Below are positions 47,227 through 56,063 of a stretch of 64,000 bases of DNA, one piece after another. The translations under genes and the position numbers were made by a program. Position 1 is the stretch's first letter. Each line of letters starts with the position of its first letter. The notes beneath the pieces were generated by a model, which was given only the letters and a program-made list of their open reading frames with translations, had not been told where the DNA came from and did not search any database. The stretch is from Acidobacteriaceae bacterium (GTDB lineage: Bacteria; Acidobacteriota; Terriglobia; Terriglobales; Acidobacteriaceae): NCBI GenBank assembly GCA_003138515.1, contig PLGG01000074.1:1-64000 (forward strand), given 5' to 3'.

Positions 47227-49083
47227 ATGAACCGGAGTAACTACGTGAACAGAAAAGTTGCCGTGACGGCCTTCATCCGATTTGCGATTGCGTTCGCTGG
47301 ATTTGCCCTGATGGCAATTGGCACACTTGCAGCTCAACAATCAGCGACACCGGGCGGCGCAGGACAGTCTGCAAGTGCCTCAAATAACTCCGGAGCCGAC
47401 TGTGAGCATGTCGCGGGGGAGGTGCCATTTATTCCTGTAGATAGTTGGGTCTATCCGGCGGTGATGCGGCTTTATGCGCTGGGATATATAGACAAAGTCT
47501 TCCTGGGCATGCGTCCGTGGACGCGCGCGAGTTTGAGCAACTTGCTGGATGACACCGAAGACCGTCTCGAAGATGTGGATTATGGTCCGGTGACGAGCGA
47601 AGCCAAAGAAATATACGATGCACTCAGACGCGAGTTACGTAACGACACAGAAGACTCTTGCGTAACGAACAAGGGCAGCGTTCACGTTGAGTCGGTTTAC
47701 AGCGTGTCGCGCGGTATGAGCGGAACGCCGCTCCGGGACAGCTATCATCTCGGCTCGACCATCGTCAACGACTACGGTCGACCCTATGCCAACGGCTTCA
47801 ATAACTACTCGGGAGCCAGCGGCTATGCGTCCGCCGGCCGGTTCGCGCTTTATGTGCGAGGCGAGTTCCAAGGAGCGCCTTCGGCCGCCGGCTACTCGTC
47901 CGCGCTTGTCGGGGAACTTGCAACCCTTGACGGCACGGCCGACTTCTTCAGCCCGACCTGCTTTGCGGCTCAACAATCCGGATCTACAACGTCATGTATC
48001 CCCATGCCGAACCAGGAGCAGACAACGATGCCGGTGGGCCCCGTCGCTGCGGCCACCCGGGTACGCATCATGGAGGTTTACGTCTCCTTCCAGTATCTCA
48101 ACCATGTAATCTCCTTCGGGAAACAGGATGAGTGGCAGAGCCCGGCAATCGGTGGCTCCATGTCTTATTCCAACAATGCTGAAAACATCTACGCATTCCA
48201 CATCAACCGCATTGAACCGCTGGATGTACCGCTACTTTCCCGGCTTACCGGTCCTTTCCGATACGAGTTCCTCGTAGGTCCATTGAAGGGGCACACTTAT
48301 CCCATCGATCCCTGGGTACATTTGGAGAAGGTCAGTTTCCGGCCGACGCAGAACCTTGAACTTGGTTTTGAGCGCACCGCGATATGGGGAGGCAAGGACC
48401 ACACGCCCATCACCATCAAAAGTTTCCTGAGGAGCTTCTTTAGCTTTGCTTCCCCCAGTAATACTGACAAAGACAGTACTCGCGATCCCGGAGCCCGGTT
48501 TGGCGCTTTCGATTTCTCCTATCGGCTTCCCTTCGTCCGCAACTGGCTCACTCTTTACTCGGATTCGGAAGTGCATGACGATGTCTCCCCGATCGATGCT
48601 CCGCGCCGCGCATCCTGGCGGCCCGGTCTATATCTATCCCATGTGCCAGGCATTCCGAAGTTGGACGTGCGCGCCGAAGCCGTTTCTACCAATCCCCCCG
48701 GGGCGATGGGCGGCGGCGGTCACTTCATGTATTTTGAGGCAATTCAGCGCCAGGGGTACACCAACAACGGTCAGATGTTAGGCGACTGGATTGGCCGTGA
48801 GGACCGAGGAGGCCAGGGCTGGATTACTTACCACCTGAGCGGTAATGAATGGATTCAGGTTGGAATTCGTAATCAGAAAGCCGCAAAAGATTTCATTCCC
48901 GGCGGAACGACTCTAAACGACATCAACTTCCAAGTGGTTAAGCGCATCGGCGAAGATTTCGAGATCAACGGCAACTTCGCCTACGAGCATTGGAAGGCTC
49001 CCATCTATCTTCCTGGTCAGCAGACTGTAACCACTACAACCATCCAGCTCACGTGGTTCCCGGGAAGAAAAGTGAGTTTCTAA
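47227..49083 (+). CDS. Capsule assembly Wzi family outer-membrane protein
   Basis: 618-residue beta-barrel. Signal segment FIRFAIAFAGFALMAIGTLAAQ is followed by a Ser/Gly linker and the Wzi-family helical start (VPVDSWVYPAVMRLYALGYID, MRPWTRASLSNLL). Alternating beta strands continue to the aromatic C-terminus (TTTIQLTWFPGRKVSF, ending in Phe), as outer-membrane insertion requires. E. coli Wzi (~480 residues) anchors capsule at the surface; this acidobacterial form is longer. Start ATG 47227 is annotated, but GTG 47245 with GGAG at 8 bp is equally good. Supports a surface-attached polymer. Confidence 0.88.
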   Translation: MNRSNYVNRKVAVTAFIRFAIAFAGFALMAIGTLAAQQSATPGGAGQSASASNNSGADCEHVAGEVPFIPVDSWVYPAVMRLYALGYIDKVFLGMRPWTRASLSNLLDDTEDRLEDVDYGPVTSEAKEIYDALRRELRNDTEDSCVTNKGSVHVESVYSVSRGMSGTPLRDSYHLGSTIVNDYGRPYANGFNNYSGASGYASAGRFALYVRGEFQGAPSAAGYSSALVGELATLDGTADFFSPTCFAAQQSGSTTSCIPMPNQEQTTMPVGPVAAATRVRIMEVYVSFQYLNHVISFGKQDEWQSPAIGGSMSYSNNAENIYAFHINRIEPLDVPLLSRLTGPFRYEFLVGPLKGHTYPIDPWVHLEKVSFRPTQNLELGFERTAIWGGKDHTPITIKSFLRSFFSFASPSNTDKDSTRDPGARFGAFDFSYRLPFVRNWLTLYSDSEVHDDVSPIDAPRRASWRPGLYLSHVPGIPKLDVRAEAVSTNPPGAMGGGGHFMYFEAIQRQGYTNNGQMLGDWIGREDRGGQGWITYHLSGNEWIQVGIRNQKAAKDFIPGGTTLNDINFQVVKRIGEDFEINGNFAYEHWKAPIYLPGQQTVTTTTIQLTWFPGRKVSF

Positions 49084-49273
49084 CAAGTCTGGGGCCAGTT
49101 GCGGCAGCTTGTTGCGCGCGAAAGGCGGCAGCTCCGCCGGCGCGCGCCTACGAGCAATCTCCTCGCGGCAACGAATGACGCCCTCCGGCCCGCCGAAGGG
49201 ATGATTCGCCACAAGAAGCATCGATTGAGCCTGAACGAAGATTCATCTTGCCAAACTGCGGAAGGGCAGTTCA

Positions 49274-50512
49274 ATGCATACGCTCCATATCATCGATTCG
49301 TTTTGCCCAACGACTGGCGGTCCGCCTGAGGTCGTGCGCCAACTTGCAAAAGCCTGTCAGGAAATCGGCACCGGAGTCGAGGTGGTTTGCCTGGACAATC
49401 CCAGCGAACCGTTTCTGAAGGGCATTCCCTGCCCGGTGCATGCTCTTGGCCACTCCTATCTTGGCAGATATTTTTTCTCTCCTCGAATGTGGCGCTGGCT
49501 CCGAGAGAATTCGGGTCGCTTCGAATGCATGGTCATGCATGGGATATGGTCTTTCTCCTCGGTTGCGCTTCGTTTCGCGGCGCGCCGCGCTGGAAGGCCT
49601 TACGGGATATTTGTTCATGGCGCGCTCGATCCATGGTTTCACCAGAGGTATCCAATCAAGCACCTCAAGAAGATGCTTTATTGGCCGGTGCAGTATGCCA
49701 TCCTCCGCGATGCGTTGGTGGTCTTTTTTACCACCGAATCCGAGCGAGATCTGGCGAGAACCAGCTTTCGTCCGAACAAATGGAACAGCGCGGTCGTCCC
49801 ATTTGGGATCACCGATCCGGAAGAGGGCGAGGTGGATCCCGAGGTCCAGATTGAGGCGTTCTACCGCAGGTTTCCTTGCCTTCGCAGCCGCCGCTACCTG
49901 CTGTTTCTGGCCCGTATCCATGCGAAGAAGGGCTGCGATCTCCTCATCGAGGCATTCGCTAAGGTCGCGGCTTCTGTTCCGGATGTGGACCTCGTAATGG
50001 CCGGTCCCGACCAGGAGGGGATGCAGGAGAAGCTTCAGCGCCTGGCCGAACGATCTGGTATTGCCGGCAGAGTGCACTGGCCCGGTCTCATTGGCGGCGA
50101 CCTCAAATGGGGTGCACTTCGGGCCTGCGACGCTTTCGTGCTGCCGTCTCACCAGGAGAACTTCGGCATCGCGATCGTCGAATCTCTCGCCGTTGGACGT
50201 CCGGTGCTCATCAGCAATCAGGTGAACATCTGGGAGGACATAGTGACCGACAAAGTGGGTTTCGTCGAAGACGATACGATCGAGGGCACTGAACGGCTTC
50301 TGCGCCGCTGGTTCGACGTGGCCCCCGCAGAACGCGACACTATGGCCGCGCGCGCGCGATCCAGTTTCCTGAAGCGATACACAATGAACCGGACGGCTGA
50401 AGCCATCGATCGGATATTCTCTTCCGGGGCCACATCATTTAGGAAGGCCCATCGCGGGGACTGGGCTTCGAGTGATGCCGATGAGCATGCGGGCACAAAG
50501 CTGACACTATAA
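49274..50512 (+). CDS. Glycosyltransferase family 4
   Basis: 412-residue GT-B glycosyltransferase. N-terminal IIDSFCPTTGGPPEVVRQLAKA has the Gly-Gly-Pro loop typical of acceptor binding; HGIWSFSSVALRFAARRAGRPYGIFVHGALDPW follows (in part). The donor domain shows LLFLARIHAKKGCDLLIEAFA, HWPGLIGGDLKWGAL and the EX7E element in FVLPSHQENFGIAIVESLAVG. It is close to the EpsF/WcaI-like group with the HGALDPW signature. Ribosome site AAGGGCAG precedes ATG 49274. Role: cytosolic sugar addition to the EPS repeat. Confidence 0.9.
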   Translation: MHTLHIIDSFCPTTGGPPEVVRQLAKACQEIGTGVEVVCLDNPSEPFLKGIPCPVHALGHSYLGRYFFSPRMWRWLRENSGRFECMVMHGIWSFSSVALRFAARRAGRPYGIFVHGALDPWFHQRYPIKHLKKMLYWPVQYAILRDALVVFFTTESERDLARTSFRPNKWNSAVVPFGITDPEEGEVDPEVQIEAFYRRFPCLRSRRYLLFLARIHAKKGCDLLIEAFAKVAASVPDVDLVMAGPDQEGMQEKLQRLAERSGIAGRVHWPGLIGGDLKWGALRACDAFVLPSHQENFGIAIVESLAVGRPVLISNQVNIWEDIVTDKVGFVEDDTIEGTERLLRRWFDVAPAERDTMAARARSSFLKRYTMNRTAEAIDRIFSSGATSFRKAHRGDWASSDADEHAGTKLTL

Positions 50513-50716
50513 ACTCGAAATATGTCTGACTTTCCCTTATCCGGAAAGTTCTTGTTTTTGCTTGCTGGTCCGACGTAACTCTGACGAGCTTCGCTTCGCG
50601 ATTGTCTTGAGCCGACTCTTCCGCGACCAAGGGTGAGTCTTTCAGAAGGTAAAGGAGAAGACAGAATTCCTTGATGATTTCAGATACCGACTTGGGAGCG
50701 GAACGGAGTCAGGTCA

Positions 50717-50992
50717 ATGAGTGAACATATCCTCCAAGGGGCAAAACTTCAAACAGCCAGCAAGTATCTTATTCTTCCGATCACGGATTTGATACGGGAT
50801 GTTCCGCCACATGGCGTTGTGGCTGATTTAGGGTGCGGCAATGGTTCTGTGTTGACCCAAAACCCGAAAACCAAGCCGGCTGGAGTTGACTAGGAAGCGG
50901 CCATGATACTACTTCGAGATACGGCAATTCGTGGCCCTTTAGTCCAAGCAAAAGCCCTGCCATGTAAACCTGAGTTTCCGGCCCTGGGATGA
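50717..50992 (+). pseudogene. Truncated SAM-dependent methyltransferase
   Basis: ATG 50717 after GGAGTCAGG opens a 58-codon frame containing the SAM motif VVADLGCGNGSVL, ending in TAG at 50891-50893 directly after AGVD. Past this stop the same frame continues EAAMILLRDTAIRG and VQAKALPC, fitting the next methyltransferase elements (acidic loop, then the usual AEALPF-like segment), until TGA 50990-50992. The remaining ~150 residues of a normal enzyme are absent. The gene is therefore broken by a premature stop and a 3' truncation. Whether the N-terminal peptide is still made is unknown. Confidence 0.7.
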
Positions 50993-51162
50993 ATGCAAAA
51001 CGATCGTGAGCCGAGTAATCGGATCGTATATTTATAATCTGGAGGGCACAATGTGATTTCCGGATTAGTGACCCCGAGGTACGAGAAGGCTTTTGGAAAC
51101 AGCCACCAGTAAGTCATTGCAGTCCTGCCGAGTTTCTGCCTTGCAACTCTGGAAAAGTAATG

Positions 51163-51209
51163 ACGACACTCCTCCGAACTGGGTATTGCTTCGGGGGAGT
51201 GTGTTCGTC
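51163..51209 (+). promoter_or_regulatory. Stable hairpin directly upstream of the beta-barrel gene
   Basis: ACACTCCTCCGAA (51166-51178) pairs with TTCGGGGGAGTGT (51190-51202) over 13 bp including one G-T pair; the loop is 11 nt. Outer GACG/CGTC bases may extend it across a 2-nt bulge. It ends 8 bases before the AAGGAG ribosome site (51217-51222) of the gene at 51228. It may protect the mRNA 5' end, act as an attenuator, or terminate upstream transcription; no U-run follows. Confidence 0.55.
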
Positions 51210-51227
51210 AACCCTTAAGGAGATATT

Positions 51228-51830
51228 ATGCATTTGAAGCTCCTCCTCAAGCTCATCTTCGCAGTCTTGTTTATCACCGCGGTATTTCCCGTCTATTCCC
51301 AAGTGACGCCGGCTGCCCGCCAAGGTAGCGTGCCGATTTTAGTTGGCGCCGGTTTCTCCGACTTTAGTGTCGATTGGGGACCTGGGAAAAGAATGGAAGG
51401 TATCTCGGCATGGGTTGACTGGTATCCCAACCGTTTGCCGGCGGTTTTGCATGGCCTGGGTATTGAGGCCGCAGGGCACGATATCAACTATGGGCTTCCC
51501 GCGGGATTCAGTCGGATGCGCCAGGATACCGGCGAGGGCGGGGCGATCTACGCCTGGAATCACTTCCACAACTTCCGTCCTTACGTCAAATATTTGGCCG
51601 GCATTGGCAGCATCGACTTTCCCAGCACGAGTACCTACACGCATGACACCTTTTCGGTACTTTCACCCGGCGCAGGGGTGGAGTACCGCGCCTGGGGGCA
51701 TATCTGGATACGCGGCGACTACGAGTACCAATACTGGCACCACACCTTTGGGCCTCACGACCTCAACCCTAACGGCTTTACCATCGGCGCATCTTACGAC
51801 TTCAGACCACCGGTGCCTGAGCGGAGGTAG
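51228..51830 (+). CDS. Outer-membrane beta-barrel protein
   Basis: 200-residue protein with a signal peptide (LLLKLIFAVLFITAVFPVYSQ-type, cut near Gln25) and about eight amphipathic beta strands alternating aromatic residues (GISAWVDWYPN, YAWNHFHNFRPYVKYLAGIG, WIRGDYEYQYWHHTF), ending GFTIGASYDFRPP. The pattern fits the small OmpW/OmpA-like barrel families widespread in Acidobacteriota. AAGGAG gives a strong ribosome site. It lies between two decayed genes, so it may be the only functional gene left in this 2.5-kb stretch. Function unknown. Confidence 0.8.
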   Translation: MHLKLLLKLIFAVLFITAVFPVYSQVTPAARQGSVPILVGAGFSDFSVDWGPGKRMEGISAWVDWYPNRLPAVLHGLGIEAAGHDINYGLPAGFSRMRQDTGEGGAIYAWNHFHNFRPYVKYLAGIGSIDFPSTSTYTHDTFSVLSPGAGVEYRAWGHIWIRGDYEYQYWHHTFGPHDLNPNGFTIGASYDFRPPVPERR

Positions 51831-52001
51831 GTCGCGGTACCCGTCCGATCGTGGTCCGACTGGTCGCCGAGTTCTCAAGGTCGCATTAGAGTTCCCAGAA
51901 CCGTAGGAAGCAGGGCGGATGTACGTGCGTATTTCCACGTCCGAAAAGCGGGATCTGGGCGTCGGGCGAACAGGGGATGTTCATGAGGCTGCGCTGGAAG
52001 T

Positions 52002-52751
52002 TCAGCGCGGCCAATCGCGCCAGATTACGTTGGTGCGGTAGGCAAGAATTGGGCTGTCGTTGGCGAATCGCGCTTTCCACATGGCAGCAGGATCGGGAGC
52101 AGCACGGTATTCGCCCAAGACTTTGCGGCGCAGATGCTTTGTAGCTAACTTGCGATGAAATATCGCTAAGTCGGCAAGAAATAAAATTAGAAAAACGTCC
52201 CCCGAAGTAAATAGAGCAAACCATCAATAACGCTGCGATCCCAAAAGAAACCCATGACCAGCGATCACGATCGTCGAGTATCCGCAGGTAGGCCCAGGTG
52301 AGCCAAGCCGCGAGAAACACGCAGAAGCAGCACTATCCGGTAATGCGCCCGTATTGAAACGCAAAGGGCCAGAGGAAGCCAACAGCAAAGATGGCCCAAT
52401 ACGCTCCTCTTCCAGAAATCCTCCGCGAGGAAACACCGGTGATTAGGACCCCTGCGATGAAGAAGAAGTTGGCGAACACGCGAGCATGAAAGTTTGTCGC
52501 GGCTAGCCAGAAATGCAGGAGGATTTCGAATAAAGGCGGCGCTCATTCGCAGCGTTCCCCGAGACAGCGCTCTGCAGAATCGTCAAAGGCTGGTTACCTG
52601 CGTACGCAACGATAGTGCTTTCGTCGTCCAGGATTGTAAAGCGGGTATTCGTCGAGATCATGGCAACCGCGTAGATCAAGACGACGGCGAGAGTTTCCAG
52701 CCATGGGGACAGCCGAATGTGTAGTCGAGCCCGGACCTGTTTATTTGCCAA
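52002..52751 (-). pseudogene. Broken GT39/ArnT-like membrane glycosyltransferase
   Basis: Three minus-strand frame segments join into one protein. Segment 1 from TTG 52751: LAVVLIYAVAMISTNT then FTILDDESTIVAYAG with the Asp-Glu pair expected in GT39 enzymes. A -1 type shift near 52540 leads to PPLFEILLHFWLAATNF (the conserved HPPLYxxLLHxW region) and WAIFAVGFLWPFAFQYGRI. A TAG at 52333-52335 interrupts it; the frame continues FLAAWLTWAYLRILDD. A second shift in a five-base C run (52199-52203) leads to GDVFLILFLADLAIFHRKL and TNVIWRDWPR before TGA 52002-52004. The middle and C-terminal bulk of a normal enzyme (~500 residues) is missing. A clear pseudogene. Confidence 0.8.
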
Positions 52752-53110
52752 TCAGACCTACATTGCTTCCGCTTCATTTATGCGGAAGAGCTCTTTGATG
52801 TGTTTGAGGGTACCGTTGATATCGCCACGCATAGAGAGCATCTTGAAGGTCAATGATAAAGTGCCTGAACCATAAGACTCTGCGCTGATCGCCGTGTGAA
52901 GATGCTGTCGTCATCATCAACCCAATGACATACAAGCGAGTTGCTTGAGGGCGTATACATTCCGAGGTGTTTCACCCGATCGTCTGATAAAATAGCTACA
53001 CCGTTCAAGCGTGGGGCATTTGTCGTGCTCGGCCTCTTTTGAGTCAGAATCGGTTTAAGGTTCGGAACTCGTGATTGGCGTGCCTTTGATTTGAGCGGGA
53101 GGTTTACTGC
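52752..53110. other. Intergenic stretch left of GT2 gene
   Basis: 359 bp with no recognised gene. A minus-strand frame of 93 codons (52850-53131) overlaps the next gene's start and encodes an unrecognised sequence (VKHLGMYTPSSNSLVCHWVD within it); I do not call it. It may belong to the decayed material that begins at 50.7 kb. A GGGAGG ribosome site at 53097-53102 belongs to the downstream gene. Confidence 0.4.
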
Positions 53111-54049
53111 TTGAATTCCTTGGCGCGTCATCCGATGCAGCTTGACCCACGTCGCGTATCTGAGGAATCAGACCTGACAACCACCATTGTCATCTGCACA
53201 CGAAATCGCCCAACTCATTTGCGAAAATGCCTCGAGGGGATCGCCCACCTGGAGCGCGCACCAGATGAGGTGATCGTGGTCGATAACACTTCGGGAGATG
53301 AAGAGACAGAAGCTGTAGCCCGGGAATTTTCTGCAGTCTACACAGCGGAGCCAATCCTGGGCTTGAGCCGGGCACGCAATCGAGGACTGGCCGAGAGCAA
53401 CTCTGAGATTGTTGCGTACTTAGACGATGACGCCGTGCCCGATGGGCGCTGGTTGAAATTGCTGCTTGAGCCGTTCGCGGACCCGCGCGTAGCCGTAGTG
53501 ACTGGCGGGACCAACTCACCAGAGTCTCGCGCCGGCGGCTGTAACCAGGAGCCAACTCGTTTCCTCAGCAACAAAGACCGTCTATGGTTTGAAATCGCGG
53601 CCTTTGGTGGATTGGGCATTGGCGCCAACATGGCGGTGCGCAAAGCAGCGTGCGTAGGATGGAAGGTCTTTGATGAACGTCTGGGCAGGGGCGGCCCGTT
53701 TCAAGGTGCGGAAGAACACCACGCTTTCGTACACATTCTCTCGCTTAGTTACTGCGCAGCTCATGTTCCTGCCGCGATCGTCTTTCATTCATGTCAGAAA
53801 CCAGGCGATATCAAGCTTGAGGCCCGCAATCAAATTGCATATTCGATGTTGCTGTTTGCCGAGTATCCCGGCCAGCGCCTGAACCTTCTGCGATTCTTTT
53901 TCCGCCGTGCGCTGCGAAAACCGCTAACCTGGCCGCGAGATTCTCCTGACCCCGGTAAGATCATTTCTTGCGGATGGCCTGTGCTGCTAGCAGAGAGCTT
54001 TAACGCAGCCTTGCTCTTTTTCCGCACCAGGAATCTCAGGGACAAATAG
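53111..54049 (+). CDS. Glycosyltransferase family 2
   Basis: 312-residue GT-A glycosyltransferase. TTG 53111 is taken as start because GGGAGG lies 8 bp upstream; ATG 53135 is the alternative. Motifs: TTIVICTRNRPTHLRKCLEG, EVIVVDNTSGDEETEAVA, GLSRARNRGLAES and IVAYLDDDAVPDGRWL (DXD), then GANMAVRKAA and QGAEEHHAFVHIL, matching the GT2 subgroup with acceptor-side EE. The C-terminus ends with a hydrophobic segment (AESFNAALLFF). Convergent with the GT2-deacetylase gene. Confidence 0.87.
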   Translation: MNSLARHPMQLDPRRVSEESDLTTTIVICTRNRPTHLRKCLEGIAHLERAPDEVIVVDNTSGDEETEAVAREFSAVYTAEPILGLSRARNRGLAESNSEIVAYLDDDAVPDGRWLKLLLEPFADPRVAVVTGGTNSPESRAGGCNQEPTRFLSNKDRLWFEIAAFGGLGIGANMAVRKAACVGWKVFDERLGRGGPFQGAEEHHAFVHILSLSYCAAHVPAAIVFHSCQKPGDIKLEARNQIAYSMLLFAEYPGQRLNLLRFFFRRALRKPLTWPRDSPDPGKIISCGWPVLLAESFNAALLFFRTRNLRDK

Positions 54050-54188
54050 CAAGGACGCCTGAAACGGCCGCGCCTCGCCCCCGTCTTGAGTGTGCCGCTT
54101 GAGCTCCAGTATTCTGCTTCCGCTGGTAGCGATTTCCGGGGGCGGGTCTCGATGGCCATCGTCCCGGCTCAAAAGAGCTCGCACTATG

Positions 54189-55967
54189 TTATGGATGAGG
54201 CGAGCCAATGCGGAGCGCCCGCTTCAGCCGTGTGCGCAGGGCCAGCTTGATGCGCCAGTCACGCAGTCTCCTGATCCCACCGCGGCGCACGCTGAGGGCA
54301 AATTCAATAAGTGAATCACCAGGACCAACATAGGCACGCCGGAGAAGATGCGGATCGCCGGAAAGATAGTTCAACCCTTCTTCCACACTGAATGCCAAAT
54401 CGAAGTTTCCTCGAACCAAGTCGCAAACCGCGTCATTGTATTCTCCGTAAGGATATGCAAACGAGACGGGAGGATAACCAAGCAGTGCGGTAAGGTCGTC
54501 TTTGCTGCCGACCACCTCTGCTGCCAGTTCGGAAGCAGGCAGCTTCGACAAATGCGGGTGCGTCCGGCTGTGCGCACCAAACTCGATTCCCTGGCGTGCC
54601 CAGTATTGAATCTGTTCACCGGTCATTAGTTGGAGCGTGCCACAGCCCTGAACCTCGTCCCAGGTGTTGGTCGCGGCCAGCCGTTCGGTCACAACAAACA
54701 CGGCAGCGCTAAACCCATACTTCCTAAGAATCGGCAGGGCATGATCGGCGGTGTCGGCGTAGGCATCGTCGAATGTCACCAGAATTGGCTTCTTAGGCAG
54801 GCTCGTTCCGCGACGAATCCAGTTGAGCCAATCGGAAGGCTTAATGCCGGCATATCCCCTGTGAGCCAACCACCGGATCTGACGCTCAAAACGCTCGGGC
54901 GATACCGTCAATTCGCGTTTGGTACCGGGTCGCGCCGGGCCAACGTGATGATAAAGGAGCGATGAGCAGCTTCGTTCGAACTCTTCTTCCAAGGCCTTCC
55001 ATGAGCCGGCGACACCGAGCGCGCCCTCTAAATGCGCAACGGTCGAGGTCCAATTCAGCAAGCGTGACGCCCATTTACGGATTGTTTCGAAGCGATAGAA
55101 CGACTTCTCCATGCGAAGAGGAAGCGACATGAGCGGAATCAGAGATATGGGTAAGCGTGTTAATGCTTTCAATAGCCATCTTTTCCCGGCATGGCTCTCT
55201 GCCCACGTGGACAAGCCACAGTAGGGCCGGTACTCGTAATGCTTGCGGCTCGCACGAAGGTCGCCCGCCCCCAAAGCTCTTGCCTGCGATTGCAAGTAAG
55301 CCGCTGAAGACTTCACATAGTATTCGTAGACGATGGCGTCTGGCCGGTAACGGAACGACAGCCCCATCTTCCACAGGCGCAAGCCTAAGTCCAGCTCTTC
55401 GGCAGCTAGAAACTGCTCATCGAATCCTCCACATCGTACAAGTACATCGCGGGGCATTGAGCTATTCACGAGATAGGAGAGCACGTAGACCGAGGACATT
55501 CCCTCGGGGAAGCGTAAGCCCATGTCCGGACTGATGCGGGCATAATAGTCAACTCCAATACGCTCGATAGCATTGCGAATGATGGTTTGCGAACTGTCGG
55601 GCGCGATATACATGCGTCCTTGTACCACGCTTGGATCGGCTCCAGCATGTGCTGAATAGTGCTGCCGAACGAGACCTGGCGTCGTGATGAGGTCATCGTC
55701 AAGAAATAAGACGAGCTCGCCCACTGCGGCTCGAATACCCAGGTTCCGTGCGGCGCCTGCGCCAAGGTGCTGCGATTCCAGGACGCGCAAGGAGCACTTT
55801 GGCTTCAAGTCGCGCAGCAGTTCGGCCGTATCATCGGTCGACCCGTCCATCACAACAATCACTTCGTAGTCTTGCGGCGGAAAATCCTGCGCCAAAACCC
55901 CTGGTAGCGTGCGCTCCAGAACATGTCGCCGATTATACGTGGGAATGATGACTGAAATCCTAATCAT
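54189..55967 (-). CDS. GT2 glycosyltransferase fused to polysaccharide deacetylase
   Basis: 592-residue two-domain protein. Residues 1 to ~230 are GT2 (ISVIIPTYNRRHVLERTLPG, YEVIVVMDGSTDDTAELL, LVLFLDDDLITTPGLV, CGGFDEQFLAAEELDLGLRL). After a linker with LLYHHVGPAR, residues ~340-540 form a NodB-type deacetylase: LVTFDDAYADTADHA (Asp400-Asp401), GAHSRTHPHLSKL (metal His pair) and FAYPYGEYNDAV. ATG 55967 with AAAAGG upstream is used. The fusion suggests that one polypeptide adds an N-acetylated sugar and de-N-acetylates it, or that the two steps are physically linked. It lacks a signal peptide, so deacetylation would be cytosolic, which is unusual. Confidence 0.9.
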   Translation of the reverse strand: MIRISVIIPTYNRRHVLERTLPGVLAQDFPPQDYEVIVVMDGSTDDTAELLRDLKPKCSLRVLESQHLGAGAARNLGIRAAVGELVLFLDDDLITTPGLVRQHYSAHAGADPSVVQGRMYIAPDSSQTIIRNAIERIGVDYYARISPDMGLRFPEGMSSVYVLSYLVNSSMPRDVLVRCGGFDEQFLAAEELDLGLRLWKMGLSFRYRPDAIVYEYYVKSSAAYLQSQARALGAGDLRASRKHYEYRPYCGLSTWAESHAGKRWLLKALTRLPISLIPLMSLPLRMEKSFYRFETIRKWASRLLNWTSTVAHLEGALGVAGSWKALEEEFERSCSSLLYHHVGPARPGTKRELTVSPERFERQIRWLAHRGYAGIKPSDWLNWIRRGTSLPKKPILVTFDDAYADTADHALPILRKYGFSAAVFVVTERLAATNTWDEVQGCGTLQLMTGEQIQYWARQGIEFGAHSRTHPHLSKLPASELAAEVVGSKDDLTALLGYPPVSFAYPYGEYNDAVCDLVRGNFDLAFSVEEGLNYLSGDPHLLRRAYVGPGDSLIEFALSVRRGGIRRLRDWRIKLALRTRLKRALRIGSPHP

Positions 55968-56063
55968 CAATGACCTTTTCGGATCGTAGTAATGGTCAAT
56001 GCTTATAAGCGTGTGAATGCGATGGAGACGTTTCGGCCGTCAATGCTCAATGGGTCATGTCCC

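Noticed and set aside
52850-53131. 93-codon minus-strand frame before the GT2 gene
   Set aside because: It runs across the GT2 start, has no recognised motif and lies next to a pseudogene; it is more likely decayed or chance sequence.
54079-54150. CGCCCCCG / CGGGGGCG inverted repeat as a terminator between convergent genes
   Set aside because: The arms are about 60 bp apart with no T-run, so a functional terminator is unlikely.
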